DNA of 64,000 nt from Bifidobacterium scardovii JCM 12489 = DSM 13734 (GCF_001042635.1 NZ_AP012331.1:2046001-2110000); one strand, 5' to 3'; shown: positions 1 through 9,160, counted from the stretch's first letter. Translations and numbers: made by a program. The notes: generated by a model from the letters alone, not told the origin.

Positions 1-135
1 CCCTCACCAAACAGGGCGGCCACCGAACACCTGAAAGCATCATCATACCGACGCCTGCGATCTGCACACACAGAAAACCACACCTCCAATCATCAAACAT
101 GAATTACTCCAGTCCAACAATCAGGGTGCAGTTCA
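1..135 (-). mobile_element. IS3-family element, partial copy cut by the window edge
   Basis: These 135 bases appear identical to the outer end (49102-49236) of the complete IS3-family element at 47755-49236, in the same orientation. They hold the terminal inverted repeat (reading TGAACTGCACCC inward from position 135) and the first roughly 29 codons of orfA on the minus strand, from a TTG at about 89. The rest lies outside the window. The element ends in CTC followed directly by a half hairpin (136-153), so it was inserted inside the dispersed GGCTCCCCTC-type palindrome. Confidence 0.9.
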
Positions 136-179
136 CTCAGAGAGGGGAGCCAGAATTATTGACTAATGACGCCGATCCG

Positions 180-1004
180 CTAGTCGCGGCTGCCGAGCAG
201 CCGCAGGATGTACAGGAACATGTTCACGAAGTCGAGGTAGAGGTTGAGCGCGCAGATGACCGACACCTTCCTGATCATCTCCGGGCCCTGCGCCTCGTAG
301 GCCTGGAACAGCGCGCGGGTCTGCTGCGCGTCGTAGATCGTCATGCCGGCGAACAGGATCAGGCCGATAGCGCACACCATCTGGGTCGCGCCGCTGACCG
401 GGAGGAACGAGAGGATCACCTGCGAGATGATGAGCACGATCAGGCCGACCATAAGGATCGGGCCGGCCTTGAGCATGTTGAACTTCGTGGTCATGCCGAA
501 CATGGTGAGCACGAGGAAGAACAGCGCGCACATGCCGAGCGCCAGGCCGATCGAACCGAGATCGTACACCAGGAAGATCGAGCTGAGGGTGAATCCCATC
601 AGCGCGGCGTACACGTAGAACATCACGCGCGCGGTGGACGCCTTGATCTTCATGATGCGCGCGCCGAGATAGAGCGCCAGGCCGATCTGCACGATGGCGA
701 GGCCGAAGACGCCGATCATTCCGGTGGACTGGAGGAACGCGATGTACATACCGCTCATCTGCGCGAGCACGGCGACCACCGCGGTGACGATCAGGCCGAT
801 CGTCATCTCGCCGTAGGCGCGCGTGACGGACGCGCGCTGCGCCTCCTGCACCTGCTCGTACGAGTACGCGGTCTGCGCGTTTATCGTGGCGGTGCCGTTC
901 GGCGCATAGGCGTACTGCTGGCCGTACGGCTGCCCGTACTGCTGACCATTGACGTTGTTGTACTGCGGATTCCTGCCGTCCTGCGGCTGCTGTCCGAATG
1001 CCAT
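180..1004 (-). CDS. Bax inhibitor-1 / YccA family membrane protein
   Basis: A 274-residue integral membrane protein of the BI-1 (TMBIM) family. The first 60 residues are a soluble tail rich in Gln, Asn and Tyr. Seven hydrophobic segments follow, the last one containing the family-typical YLDFVNMFLYILRLLG at the C-terminus. In characterised homologues the family forms pH-sensitive calcium leak channels or modulates membrane proteases; the bacterial role is not settled. The ATG at 1004 is preceded by AAAGGAGTCC, a strong ribosome-binding site. The gene stands alone, with an IS remnant downstream and the DUF5067 gene upstream on the same strand. Confidence 0.93.
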   Translation of the reverse strand: MAFGQQPQDGRNPQYNNVNGQQYGQPYGQQYAYAPNGTATINAQTAYSYEQVQEAQRASVTRAYGEMTIGLIVTAVVAVLAQMSGMYIAFLQSTGMIGVFGLAIVQIGLALYLGARIMKIKASTARVMFYVYAALMGFTLSSIFLVYDLGSIGLALGMCALFFLVLTMFGMTTKFNMLKAGPILMVGLIVLIISQVILSFLPVSGATQMVCAIGLILFAGMTIYDAQQTRALFQAYEAQGPEMIRKVSVICALNLYLDFVNMFLYILRLLGSRD

Positions 1005-1166
1005 GTGGACTCCTTTTATCGTGTGACACCATCCTACGTGACGTCACCTTGGAATTCCATGAATTTCAGCCCTGCGCATGGAATCGGCACAAGCCGGAAA
1101 GGTCGGCTCCGGCGGCGCCATCCGGCACCGGAGCTCCGTTCGCGGTCATCCGCCGGCGCCGCACCG

Positions 1167-2003
1167 TCACTGCAGCGCGAAGGTATGCGTCACCTTGGCC
1201 TTGCCGTTCATCGACAGCAGGCGCGACACCTCCACGGTGACCTCGGTGTCGTTCTCCAGCACGTACCCCATCGTGACCGTGGCGGTGGCGCCGGGCTGCA
1301 CCTCGGCCAGATACGAGTTCGCGTCGTACCCCTGAGGAGAGCCGGCATAGACCGCCATGCCCAGCTCATGGCCGTTCTGGAACGCCTGCGGGTGGGCGAG
1401 CGCCGCGAACGAATTGTTGCCGCTGCCGTTGTTGGTCCACTCGTAGGTGATGAGCACGGTCGGCTTGCCCTCATAGTCGGCGTCGCTGGCCACCGCGGAG
1501 ACGATCCTGACGTGGAAGTCGCCCAGGTCGCCCTCCGTGTCCATCGGGCCGTCGGACTGCTTATCGGCGGACGCGCCGCCGGACTGCGTATCTCCGGACT
1601 TCGCATCCGCGGAGCCGCTGCCACCGGACTTCGCGCCGGTCTGCGACGATGAGCCGCCGACGGCGTCGTCGAGCGCCTTGCTGAACGACGCCTGCATGGC
1701 CAGCGTGATCACGATGGCGAGCACCGACAGCACCGCGGCCACGATGGTCAGCGCCTTGCCGCGCTTGCGCCCGCGCAGCGTGCCGACAAGGCCGATCACC
1801 GCCAGCACCGCGCCGACCACGCCCAGTATGGCTGCGGCATTGTTGATGATCGGCACGAAGCTCAGCACCAGCGCCAGCGTGCCCAGCACCAATGCGATGA
1901 TGCCGCATATGCTGACGCCGACCGGCTCGCCGTGCTCCGGAGCGACATTCGCTGGAGCAGCGTTCACCGGGCCGATGTTCATATCGGGATGCCCCATATC
2001 CAT
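1167..2003 (-). CDS. DUF5067 domain protein with two N-terminal membrane segments
   Basis: About 278 residues. After a short polar start come two hydrophobic segments (SICGIIALVLGTLALVLSF and the AAAILGVVGAVLAVIGLVG stretch), a basic RGRKRGK loop, a third hydrophobic stretch, then a Ser/Gly/Asp-rich linker and an extracytoplasmic beta-rich domain of the DUF5067 type (YEWTNNGSGNNSFAALAHPQ, AFQNG). Many surface proteins of bifidobacteria and lactobacilli share this layout; the function is unknown. The start is uncertain: ATG at 2003 lies close to AAGGA, and ATG at 1997 has better spacing. An upstream ATG at 2033 lacks a site. Confidence 0.82.
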   Translation of the reverse strand: MDMGHPDMNIGPVNAAPANVAPEHGEPVGVSICGIIALVLGTLALVLSFVPIINNAAAILGVVGAVLAVIGLVGTLRGRKRGKALTIVAAVLSVLAIVITLAMQASFSKALDDAVGGSSSQTGAKSGGSGSADAKSGDTQSGGASADKQSDGPMDTEGDLGDFHVRIVSAVASDADYEGKPTVLITYEWTNNGSGNNSFAALAHPQAFQNGHELGMAVYAGSPQGYDANSYLAEVQPGATATVTMGYVLENDTEVTVEVSRLLSMNGKAKVTHTFALQ

Positions 2004-2170
2004 GATTCCTTCTTTCCTTGAACCGTCATGCATCGCGCCCTCGGCGCGGTACGCCCGACACTATCCCAGTCCGAATCTCCCCGACAGTGCCCGAACGGCC
2101 ATTTCCGAATACCCGTTCGGGCAGGCACACCCGCCCCTCCGTCCGGTGGCGCCACCCGGAGGAGCGGCCG

Positions 2171-2182
2171 TACAGTGGTGGC
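2171..2182 (+). promoter_or_regulatory. Candidate -10 box for a leaderless transcript (histidine kinase)
   Basis: TACAGT at 2171-2176 sits 6 nt before the ATG at 2183, and no ribosome-binding site lies at a usable distance. The kinase mRNA is probably leaderless, starting at or next to the AUG. This is inference from spacing only. Confidence 0.4.
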
Positions 2183-3670
2183 ATGACCATTCCCCTTCCC
2201 TACCCCGACCGATCCGGCCACGCCGGCCCCGAGCGGACCGATGCCGATCTCCATGGGTTCCTGCGGCCGTCCCCGGAGGACGAGGTGAGCGTCGTCACCC
2301 GGCGCTGGTGCACGGCGACGATGATTCCGGCCGCCGTGTTCATGTGCCTGACGCAGGTGTCGTTCGCGGCCCAGCCGTACATTCACGATGCGTCCGACGC
2401 CCGGTACCTGTGGATGATCCTCGCCACGCTGCTGGCGTTTCCCCTCCCCTTCGTGCTGGTCGCAAGGCGCAGCCACCCCGAACCGGTGTTCTGGGCGTGC
2501 TGCGCCATCGTGCTGATATTCCCCTACGACCCGCTGCTGATGCTCATGGCGCTCACCTCGCTGCTGGCTCGGCGGTCCTCACGGATCCGTTCGCTGCGCG
2601 CGATCGCCGCGGCCGCCGCGGTCAGCGTCTGGTGCCAGCTGCGCGACGCGCTGCGGCCGGCGGAATCGTCCCTGTGGCATGCGGTGTTCGCCAGGCCGAA
2701 GAACGGCGACGACACCGCGCCGACGGTGATGCTGGCCGGCGACGCCACCATCATCGTCACCGCAATCGTCGTCTCTCTGATCGCCACCTTGATCGCCGTG
2801 CTGGTCGGGCTGCACATCCGGTCGCGGGCGCGCCTGCACGAGGCGGATGCGCGGACCCAGGCCGCGCAGCACCAGGCGGCCAGCCTGCAGAGCGACCTCG
2901 ACAACCAGCGACTGTCCGACGCGATCGCCGCCGAAACCCACGACACGCTCGCCCATTCCCTGTCGCTGATCGCGCTGAACGCGAGCGCCCTGCAGGCCGA
3001 GGCCGGCAAATTGGCCGCGGACACCGTATCCGGCGGCCCGGCCGCGCATCCCTCCCCCGCCTCCGACATCCACCGGCAGGCGGCGACGATCGCGCGCCGG
3101 GCCGAGGACATCCGGCGCCAGGCGGCCGGGGCGCTGGACGAGGCGCACGCGCTGATCGACATGCTGCGCCACCCGCAGCAGGCGTGGGAGCAGCTGTCGC
3201 CGGACGCGGACACCGCCCTGACCCGTGAATCGATGGATGCGCTGATCGGCGACGCGCGCGAGGCCGGCATGACGCTCAACACGTGGATCGACATCCGCCA
3301 GCTGACCGATCTTGACGACCGCATCGGCAAGATCGCCTACCGGGCGGTGCAGGAGGGGCTGACGAACGCACGGCGCCACGCCGCCGGGGCACCGGTCTCT
3401 CTGGAGGTCACGGCGAATCCCGAAACCGGCATCCATGTCCATGTCAGCAATCCGACGGCCCCCGACCCCGACGGGCCGCGGCCCGATCCGGACGGCCACC
3501 GCGGCACGGGGCTCTCCTCCCTGACGGCCCGCGTGCGCTCGGCGGGCGGCACGTGCCGGCACGGCCTCGACGACCGCCTCGTCTTCCATGTGGATGCGGC
3601 GCTGCCGTGGGTTCCGGCTCCCGGCGCCGATCGGGATCGGCCGGAAGCCGGCGGCGTGCCGGTAAGATGA
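2183..3670 (+). CDS. Two-component sensor histidine kinase, HisKA_3 (NarL/DesK) type
   Basis: A kinase of about 495 residues. The N-terminal half holds several hydrophobic segments, one at IIVTAIVVSLIATLIAVLVG, followed by a basic/helical linker. The dimerisation and phosphorylation box ETHDTLAHSLSLIALNA matches HisKA_3, with the phospho-accepting His in ETHD. The C-terminus has the ATP-binding N box (AVQEGLTNARRHA) and a GTGLSSLTARVRSAGG glycine box. An Ala/Gly/Pro-rich insert lies inside the helical bundle. The start is set at 2183 by the -10 spacing and by where sensible sequence begins. The response regulator starts 4 nt downstream, so the two are co-transcribed. The signal sensed is unknown. 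Confidence 0.88.
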   Translation: MTIPLPYPDRSGHAGPERTDADLHGFLRPSPEDEVSVVTRRWCTATMIPAAVFMCLTQVSFAAQPYIHDASDARYLWMILATLLAFPLPFVLVARRSHPEPVFWACCAIVLIFPYDPLLMLMALTSLLARRSSRIRSLRAIAAAAAVSVWCQLRDALRPAESSLWHAVFARPKNGDDTAPTVMLAGDATIIVTAIVVSLIATLIAVLVGLHIRSRARLHEADARTQAAQHQAASLQSDLDNQRLSDAIAAETHDTLAHSLSLIALNASALQAEAGKLAADTVSGGPAAHPSPASDIHRQAATIARRAEDIRRQAAGALDEAHALIDMLRHPQQAWEQLSPDADTALTRESMDALIGDAREAGMTLNTWIDIRQLTDLDDRIGKIAYRAVQEGLTNARRHAAGAPVSLEVTANPETGIHVHVSNPTAPDPDGPRPDPDGHRGTGLSSLTARVRSAGGTCRHGLDDRLVFHVDAALPWVPAPGADRDRPEAGGVPVR

Positions 3671-3674
3671 AGCC

Positions 3675-4358
3675 GTGAACGAAGCAGAGAAGAATCCCGT
3701 CACGGTCAGCGTCATCGACGACGACCCCATGGTGTGTCAGGCTATGCGCCTGATCCTGACCGACTATTCGCAGGGGCGCATCACGGTCGCGTCCACGTCC
3801 ACGGACGGCGCCGGCGCCCTTGAACGAGCCGCCGCCGAGCACCCGGACGTGGTGCTGATGGACGTGGCGATGCCCGGCATGGACGGCATCGAGGCCACCC
3901 GACGGCTGCGCGCGCTCCCCCAGGCTCCGCATGTGCTGATCCTCACCTCGCTCAACCCGTCGAATACCGTGTCGCGCGCGATCGAGGCCGGCGCGGAGGG
4001 CTTCGTATCGAAAACCGACGCGCCCGAGGAGATCATCCGCCGCGTGCTCGGCATGCGCACCGGAACACCGCAGTTCAACACGGCCAGTCAGCGGCAGCTG
4101 ATCGACGATCTGCACCATCAGCGGCCGACGGCCAGACGGGATGAGGCCAGGCGGATGCTCGACTCCCTGCCGGCCCGGGAACGCGAAGCGGTGGTGCTCG
4201 CCGCCGAAGGATATACGAACGCGCAGATCGCCTCGCGCATGTTCATCTCCGAGCGTACGGCGAAGGCGCATCTGTCGAGCGCGGCCGACCGGCTCGTCAT
4301 GGGCCGCGTGCAGATGGCGCGGCTGGTGGAGCGCGCCGATCTGCCGGATCCGGACTGA
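3675..4358 (+). CDS. Response regulator, NarL/LuxR family
   Basis: 227 residues starting with GTG. The receiver domain has the acidic pocket DDD at 15-17, the phospho-acceptor Asp63 in LMDVAMPG, the switch Thr in LILTS and the conserved Lys in FVSKTD. The C-terminal helix-turn-helix matches GerE/LuxR (LPAREREAVVLAAEGYTNAQIASRM, then SERTAKAHLSSA). The gene follows its histidine kinase after 4 nt and is translationally coupled to it. Targets cannot be told from the sequence; one obvious candidate is its own operon. Confidence 0.92.
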   Translation: MNEAEKNPVTVSVIDDDPMVCQAMRLILTDYSQGRITVASTSTDGAGALERAAAEHPDVVLMDVAMPGMDGIEATRRLRALPQAPHVLILTSLNPSNTVSRAIEAGAEGFVSKTDAPEEIIRRVLGMRTGTPQFNTASQRQLIDDLHHQRPTARRDEARRMLDSLPAREREAVVLAAEGYTNAQIASRMFISERTAKAHLSSAADRLVMGRVQMARLVERADLPDPD

Positions 4359-4536
4359 CCCATCGGCATGATCGCGGGGCATCGGACCGGACATCGGGTC
4401 CGCCCGCGAAGCACGGCCGGACGGCAACGCTGGTAGGCTGGTAGACGACCGGTCGCGGCTCCGCGGGGGTGCGGCCGACCATGACGCCGCGACGCATCAG
4501 CGTCCCCGCAGCACGCCAGCAACACGAAGGGGAATC

Positions 4537-6639
4537 ATGGCAATCAGCGCCACTGAGCAACCGTTGGGCAAAGTATTCACCCCGGATTATCAGTTCACCA
4601 TCCCGTCATTCCAGCGCGCGTACATCTGGAAGACGGAACACATCCTCCAGCTGGTCAACGATCTGCACGAAGCCTGTAAGACCCCGGACACCCCGTATTT
4701 CCTCGGGTCCCTGATCCTGGTGCGCGAGGGCGGCAACCGGTTCTCGGTCATCGACGGGCAGCAGCGGCTCGTATCGCTGTCGATCATCATCGCGACGCTG
4801 CGCGATCTGGAGCAGGACCCCGAGTGGATGCGCCTGCTGGACGCGCTGATCGTGGAGCCGGGCGACAAGCTGCGCGGCATCAGGACCGAGCCTCGCCTCG
4901 CGCTGCGCGAGCGCGATGCCGCATTCTTCCGCGAATACGTGCAGGAGGGCAATCTCGAGGCGCTGTTCGACATGGGCGACGAGGACTGGACCTCCAACGC
5001 CCAGCGCAACATCACGCTCAACACCAAGGCGACCTACGACGCGCTGGACGCCCTCAGCGAGGACGAACGCCACCGGTTCGCCTCCTACCTGGTCAAGTCG
5101 GTCACGCTGGTCATCGTCACCACCGACGATCTGGACGGCGCGCACCGCATCTTCGACGTCATGAACATGCGCGGCCTGCCGCTGACGCCGTCCGACGTGT
5201 TCAAGGCCAAGGCGATCGCCGGCATGAACGCGGCCGCAGCCGACGCCTACGCCGCGCGCTGGGACGACATCATGGACCCGCTCGGCGACGACGCCCTGCA
5301 TGTCGAGGAGTTCTTCTCCTACCTGCACATGGCGCTCACCTACAGGCCGGACAGCGGCAAGCTGATCCAGGATTTTCTCGACGGGGTGCTGCAGCCGTAT
5401 CTCGCGGCCGGAACCGCCACGTCGTTCATCGACAAGGTGCTGGCGCCGTATGCCGTGGCATGGCGGATGCTTGACAGGCCGTCCGATACGGTGCTGCCCG
5501 ACAAGGTCAAGGACCTGCTGGAATCCCTGAACGACTATCGCAACCACGAGTGGAAGCCCGTGGCCATGTGGGCGCTGGTCCACTCGTTCAGGAACCTGGG
5601 CAGCCCCGACATCTCCCCGTTCGTGGCGGTCGGGTCCCATGCCGCGCGCAGCGCCGCCGCCACGCGGCTGTCGCTCGAATCGCACGACACGCAGCGGCTG
5701 GAGGAGATCCTGACCGCGCTGGAGCGCGTGACCGGCATCGACAGCCTCAACCGGCGCAGCGTACTGGTGCGGCGGGGCCATGCGGTGACCGCCCTGCGCG
5801 ATCTGGACAAGGGCTATCCGGTACGCCTGGTCCATGGCCTGTCCATCGGCGCCGACGACCGAGCCGACGCCCTGATCCGCCTGCACGGCGAGATGCAGGG
5901 CAATGCCGAACTGGTGCGGCTGCTGCTCATCCGCGCCAACGAGAGGAAGGCCGGAGGCCGCATCACCCGCCCGAGGTCGCTCAACGCGCTGCCGATCATG
6001 CCGTTGAACATCGAACGGTCCGCATCGTTCTCGGCATGGACGCAGGAGCAGCACGACCACTGGATGTACCGGCTTGGCAACATGGCGTTGGTTCAGGGCG
6101 GCGAGGACCAGCTGAACCGGCTCACCGAATTCGACCTCCGGCGCGACCGCATGCTGCTGCGCGCGGATTCCCGCCGCTTCCCCCTGACCGAGCAGCTCAA
6201 GGACTTCAGCGAATGCACGCCGGACATGCTGCAGGCGCGCCAGCGGGAGACCATACGGCTGATCGCGGAGTACTGGGAGATCCGGTACGACGACGATCAC
6301 ACGGATCTGACCGAGGACGCGCAGGACAAGATCGCCCGGGGCGTGGTGCGACCGGCGCGCGGCTCGCAGCGCGTCGCCATCAAGCAGGTGGTGGCCGCCG
6401 GGCTGCTGATCCCCGGCGAGACGCTGGTCTGGGAGCGCCCGCGCAAGGGCGAGCGGTGGGTGTCGACCGTGACCGCGGACGGGCGGCTGCGCTTGGAGGA
6501 CGGTTCGGAATACGCCACTCCGACCGCCGCGGCCCGCGCCGTGGGCGGCCGCAGCGCCGGACTGGACGTGTGGAAGCGCACCTCCAACGGCGAAAGCCTC
6601 AGCGACATCTGGAAGACGTACCGCCTGCAGACCAAGTAG
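4537..6639 (+). CDS. DUF262 protein with C-terminal RAMA-like domain (probable phage defence)
   Basis: 700 residues, with AAGGGGAATC before the ATG. The N-terminus is a DUF262 (GmrS-like, ParB-fold) domain: FTIPSFQRAYIWK, then SVIDGQQRLVSLSIIIATL with the DGQQR motif. The middle resembles DUF1524 (LGNMALVQGGEDQLNRL), but where the family has an H-I-x-P type His this protein reads NALPIMPLNIE, so the usual HNH nuclease centre looks degenerate. The last 100 residues (VVAAGLLIPGETLVWERPRK, ADGRLRLEDGSEYATPTAAA) fit the RAMA domain found in restriction and modified-base systems. DUF262/DUF1524 proteins include the modification-dependent enzyme GmrSD. No methylase or partner gene lies beside it. 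Confidence 0.8.
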   Translation: MAISATEQPLGKVFTPDYQFTIPSFQRAYIWKTEHILQLVNDLHEACKTPDTPYFLGSLILVREGGNRFSVIDGQQRLVSLSIIIATLRDLEQDPEWMRLLDALIVEPGDKLRGIRTEPRLALRERDAAFFREYVQEGNLEALFDMGDEDWTSNAQRNITLNTKATYDALDALSEDERHRFASYLVKSVTLVIVTTDDLDGAHRIFDVMNMRGLPLTPSDVFKAKAIAGMNAAAADAYAARWDDIMDPLGDDALHVEEFFSYLHMALTYRPDSGKLIQDFLDGVLQPYLAAGTATSFIDKVLAPYAVAWRMLDRPSDTVLPDKVKDLLESLNDYRNHEWKPVAMWALVHSFRNLGSPDISPFVAVGSHAARSAAATRLSLESHDTQRLEEILTALERVTGIDSLNRRSVLVRRGHAVTALRDLDKGYPVRLVHGLSIGADDRADALIRLHGEMQGNAELVRLLLIRANERKAGGRITRPRSLNALPIMPLNIERSASFSAWTQEQHDHWMYRLGNMALVQGGEDQLNRLTEFDLRRDRMLLRADSRRFPLTEQLKDFSECTPDMLQARQRETIRLIAEYWEIRYDDDHTDLTEDAQDKIARGVVRPARGSQRVAIKQVVAAGLLIPGETLVWERPRKGERWVSTVTADGRLRLEDGSEYATPTAAARAVGGRSAGLDVWKRTSNGESLSDIWKTYRLQTK

Positions 6640-6669
6640 CCGACGCGAGACGCTGGCGGCCCGCGCCAT

Positions 6670-7320
6670 TCATTCGTTCGCCGAATCTGGCTCCCCTCTC
6701 TGAGGGGAGCCAGATTCGGCGAGCGTGACACCGGCGGCGGCCATCTCCTTGCGGGCGGCGACGCCGAGCTCCTCGCTGACCGGCACGGTCAGGTCCTCGA
6801 ACACGGTGACCGCATACCCGAGCTTGCGCGCGTCCAGAGCCGTCTCCTTGACGCAGTGCGACTCGGCGATACCCGCCACATCGACGCTCGAGACGCCGGC
6901 ATCCTCCAGCGCGCGGGCCAGGGTGCGGCCCTCCCGCTGCGCCCGATCGACCTCGTCGCGGGTCTGGATGCGGTCGGTGTTGTCCTCGATGCCCTCGAAC
7001 CCGGAATAGGCGGCGGCGTACTGGCCCTTCTTGTAGTGGTGGTCGAGGCGCAGCGCGGCGACGGCCGGGTGCAGTTCGGCGTTCGGCGTGCCGGCAGCCC
7101 CGTGCTTCGGCCAGGTGTCGACGAAATCAGGATGGTCCGACCAGTGGCTTCCCGGTTCGATGTGCCAGTCCTGCGTGGTCGCGATGTACGCGTAGTCGCC
7201 GCGGTGCGCCTCCACGTATGCGGCGATCCGCTCGGCGACGGCGTTGCCGCCTTCCACGCCGAGCTCGCCTCCCTCGCAGAACGTCGGCTGCACGTCCACG
7301 ATGATCAGTGCCTTTGCCAT
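6670..7320 (-). CDS. pncA: Nicotinamidase / isochorismatase family hydrolase
   Basis: 216 residues. It hydrolyses nicotinamide to nicotinate in NAD salvage. The catalytic triad is visible: Asp9 (IIVDVQ), a Lys at 97 or 98 (HYKKGQ) and Cys156 (AESHCVKET). The metal site is Asp51/His53 (TQDWHIEPGSHW) with further His downstream. AGGAG sits upstream of the ATG. The last dozen codons (SGSPQRGEPDSANE) are not family sequence: they are the translation of a dispersed hairpin (6680-6720) that now provides the stop-proximal end. The gene converges on the DUF262 gene. A nicotinate-type transporter and NrtR lie 28 kb away in the same window. Confidence 0.9.
   Translation of the reverse strand: MAKALIIVDVQPTFCEGGELGVEGGNAVAERIAAYVEAHRGDYAYIATTQDWHIEPGSHWSDHPDFVDTWPKHGAAGTPNAELHPAVAALRLDHHYKKGQYAAAYSGFEGIEDNTDRIQTRDEVDRAQREGRTLARALEDAGVSSVDVAGIAESHCVKETALDARKLGYAVTVFEDLTVPVSEELGVAARKEMAAAGVTLAESGSPQRGEPDSANE
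6680..6720. repeat. Dispersed hairpin repeat inside the 3' end of pncA
   Basis: A perfect inverted repeat with 19-bp arms (6680-6698 and 6702-6720) and a TCT loop. The inner arms are the shared core GGCTCCCCTC/GAGGGGAGCC; the outer arms (GCCGAATCT/AGATTCGGC) are specific to this site. It lies between convergent genes and probably ends both transcripts, but it also forms the last codons of pncA. Confidence 0.9.
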
Positions 7321-7366
7321 ATCATGCTCCTTTCGCTGTTGCCGCCGAGCATAGTCCCCCGGCCCG

Positions 7367-8653
7367 TCACAGGTCGTGCCTGTCCCACTGTTCGGGGCGG
7401 GGAATCGACCGGGTCGCGCTCGTGCAGGCCAATATGAGCGCGATCAGCGCGCAGGCCACGACCAGCGCCATCATGGTGCGCCATCCGAATCGCTGCAGGA
7501 GCCAGCCGACCATGGCCGGCGTCAGGGCACCCGGCACGCCGACCGAGGTCTCGAACGCGGCCGACATCCGCCCCTGCATATCGTCCGGCGTCTTGCCGTA
7601 GATGAATCCGAGCTCGCCCGCGTTCAACGCCGGGAACAGCAGGCTGGACACGGTCATGCACGCCACGATCACCGGATAGGAGTCGGTGAACAGCAGCGGG
7701 ACCATGGCCGCCGAGAACACGGCGAAGGTGGCGATGATCAGCGCACCGGTCGGCACCCGGTCCACCAGTCGACCGGCGATCAGCGATCCGACCAGCGCCG
7801 CCAGACCGCTGCCGACGCCGACCGCGCCGATCAGCACGGCGTCGGTGCCGTGCGATGCCAGCATGATCTGCACGCCGATGACGCTGCCGTAGCAGGCGAC
7901 GTTGGCGACGGCGCCCTGCGCAATGGCGGCGACGACCGTCCTGCACGTCATCGCCCATCGCCATCCTTCGATGAAATGCGCGACGAACGACGCCGGCGCC
8001 TCCCCATCGCGATGCCCGCCATGGCCGGAATCGGCCGGCAGACCGACCGCGGTGACGGCGGCGACGCCATAGAGCGCGGCCGAGGTGAGGAAGGGGAACC
8101 AGGAGCCGACCGTGTACAGCAGGCCGCCGATCGCGCCGCTCGAAAGCTCGACGCACGCCTCGCGCGCCTCACGCACGGCCTGGGCCTTGGCGAACCGGTC
8201 CATCGGCACGATGGATTTGAGGATCGCGTCGTTCGAGGGGCCAAGCAGCCCGTTCATGACGGCGAAGGCCATGACCAGCACGGCGAACAGGCCGATGGTC
8301 ATCGCCCGGACGCCCAGCAGCGCCGTCGCCGCAAGGGACAGGATCAGGCCGATAACGCCAAGGCCGATCATCATGCGTCTGCGGTCGTGGCGGTCGGTCA
8401 GGGTGCCGCCGATCGGCATCAGGACCAGGCCGATCGCCGATTCGATGGTGACGATCAGGCCGGCCGCGAAGGCGGAACCCGACAGCTGCAGCGCGATCAG
8501 CGGGATGACGAACGCGCGCAGGTTGACGGCGACCACGTCGCTGGTGTCCGCCGCGAACCAGCGGCGGTATGCCGCGCTGCGCCACAGCGACGTGGACGGG
8601 GAGGATGCGGACGGGGACGGGATTCGGTTGGGTGAGGTATCTGAGGTATCCAT
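7367..8653 (-). CDS. MFS transporter, DHA3-like drug/siderophore exporter type
   Basis: 428 residues with about 12 membrane segments. The N-terminal half has the loop 2-3 signature GGTLTDRHDRRRMM, and the second half has the matching AGRLVDRVPTGAL loop. The arrangement resembles the EntS / macrolide-efflux (DHA3) branch of proton-coupled exporters; the substrate is unknown. The N-terminus has a Ser/Pro-rich cytoplasmic tail. No good ribosome-binding site precedes the ATG at 8653. It is followed by pncA on the same strand after about 45 nt, possibly as one transcript. Confidence 0.87.
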   Translation of the reverse strand: MDTSDTSPNRIPSPSASSPSTSLWRSAAYRRWFAADTSDVVAVNLRAFVIPLIALQLSGSAFAAGLIVTIESAIGLVLMPIGGTLTDRHDRRRMMIGLGVIGLILSLAATALLGVRAMTIGLFAVLVMAFAVMNGLLGPSNDAILKSIVPMDRFAKAQAVREAREACVELSSGAIGGLLYTVGSWFPFLTSAALYGVAAVTAVGLPADSGHGGHRDGEAPASFVAHFIEGWRWAMTCRTVVAAIAQGAVANVACYGSVIGVQIMLASHGTDAVLIGAVGVGSGLAALVGSLIAGRLVDRVPTGALIIATFAVFSAAMVPLLFTDSYPVIVACMTVSSLLFPALNAGELGFIYGKTPDDMQGRMSAAFETSVGVPGALTPAMVGWLLQRFGWRTMMALVVACALIALILACTSATRSIPRPEQWDRHDL

Positions 8654-8733
8654 GATGGACTCGTTTCGTGGTACGGCGCGATCGCCGTGCCGTTCCCTCC
8701 CCCGCCGGGCGTATGCCGCGCTTCATTCATGCG

Positions 8734-8772
8734 CGGTGTGTGGCTCCCCTCTCTGAGGGGAGCCACACACCG
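8734..8772. repeat. Dispersed hairpin repeat
   Basis: A perfect inverted repeat of 18-bp arms with a TCT loop. The core is GGCTCCCCTC/GAGGGGAGCC and the locus-specific outer arms are CGGTGTGT/ACACACCG. It lies upstream of the MFS gene in a 533-nt stretch (8654-9186) where no convincing gene was found. Confidence 0.9.
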
Positions 8773-9106
8773 TACACGAACGTATGGCACATGGCACCGT
8801 GCGGGTACTAGGAGGAAATGGCGGTTTTGGATGATGGCATGACAGCGTGGGCCGCACCGGCCGCATTCCGGCGGCGCGGGGCAAAGGCACGGGCTACGGC
8901 GCCAGTGCTAGCTGTATGCGAACGAAACCAAAACCTGATACATGATGAAACCCCTTCGATATGGCCGTTGCTTCGATTGTAGAAGAACGGACCCGCCGAC
9001 ACGCGTGGGGCCGCGCCCGGTCAGGCGAGCGCCGCGACGACCCGCTCCGGCGTCATGCAGTATTCCGGGAAATGTTCGATCAGCTCGGCGGATTCGGAGG
9101 CAGAAA

Positions 9107-9139
9107 AAGGGCCGGTATCTTGACAAAGATACCGGCCCT
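9107..9139 (-). terminator. Intrinsic terminator downstream of aconitase
   Basis: On the minus strand GGGCCGGTATCTT and AAGATACCGGCCC pair around a four-base loop and are followed by a run of Ts, about 50 nt after the acn stop. This is a standard rho-independent terminator. Confidence 0.88.
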
Positions 9140-9160
9140 TGCTTCCCCCGGCTTCACTGA

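Noticed and set aside
8908..8942. Eleven-codon frame MYQVLVSFAYS with AAGGGG upstream
   Set aside because: It could be a leader peptide for the MFS gene, but there is no attenuator arrangement and the length is within chance expectation.
9021..9104. Minus-strand tail reading SASESAELIEHFPEYC and MTPERVVAALA before a stop
   Set aside because: It looks protein-like and could be a gene remnant next to the aconitase terminator, but it is under 30 codons with no start; too little to annotate.
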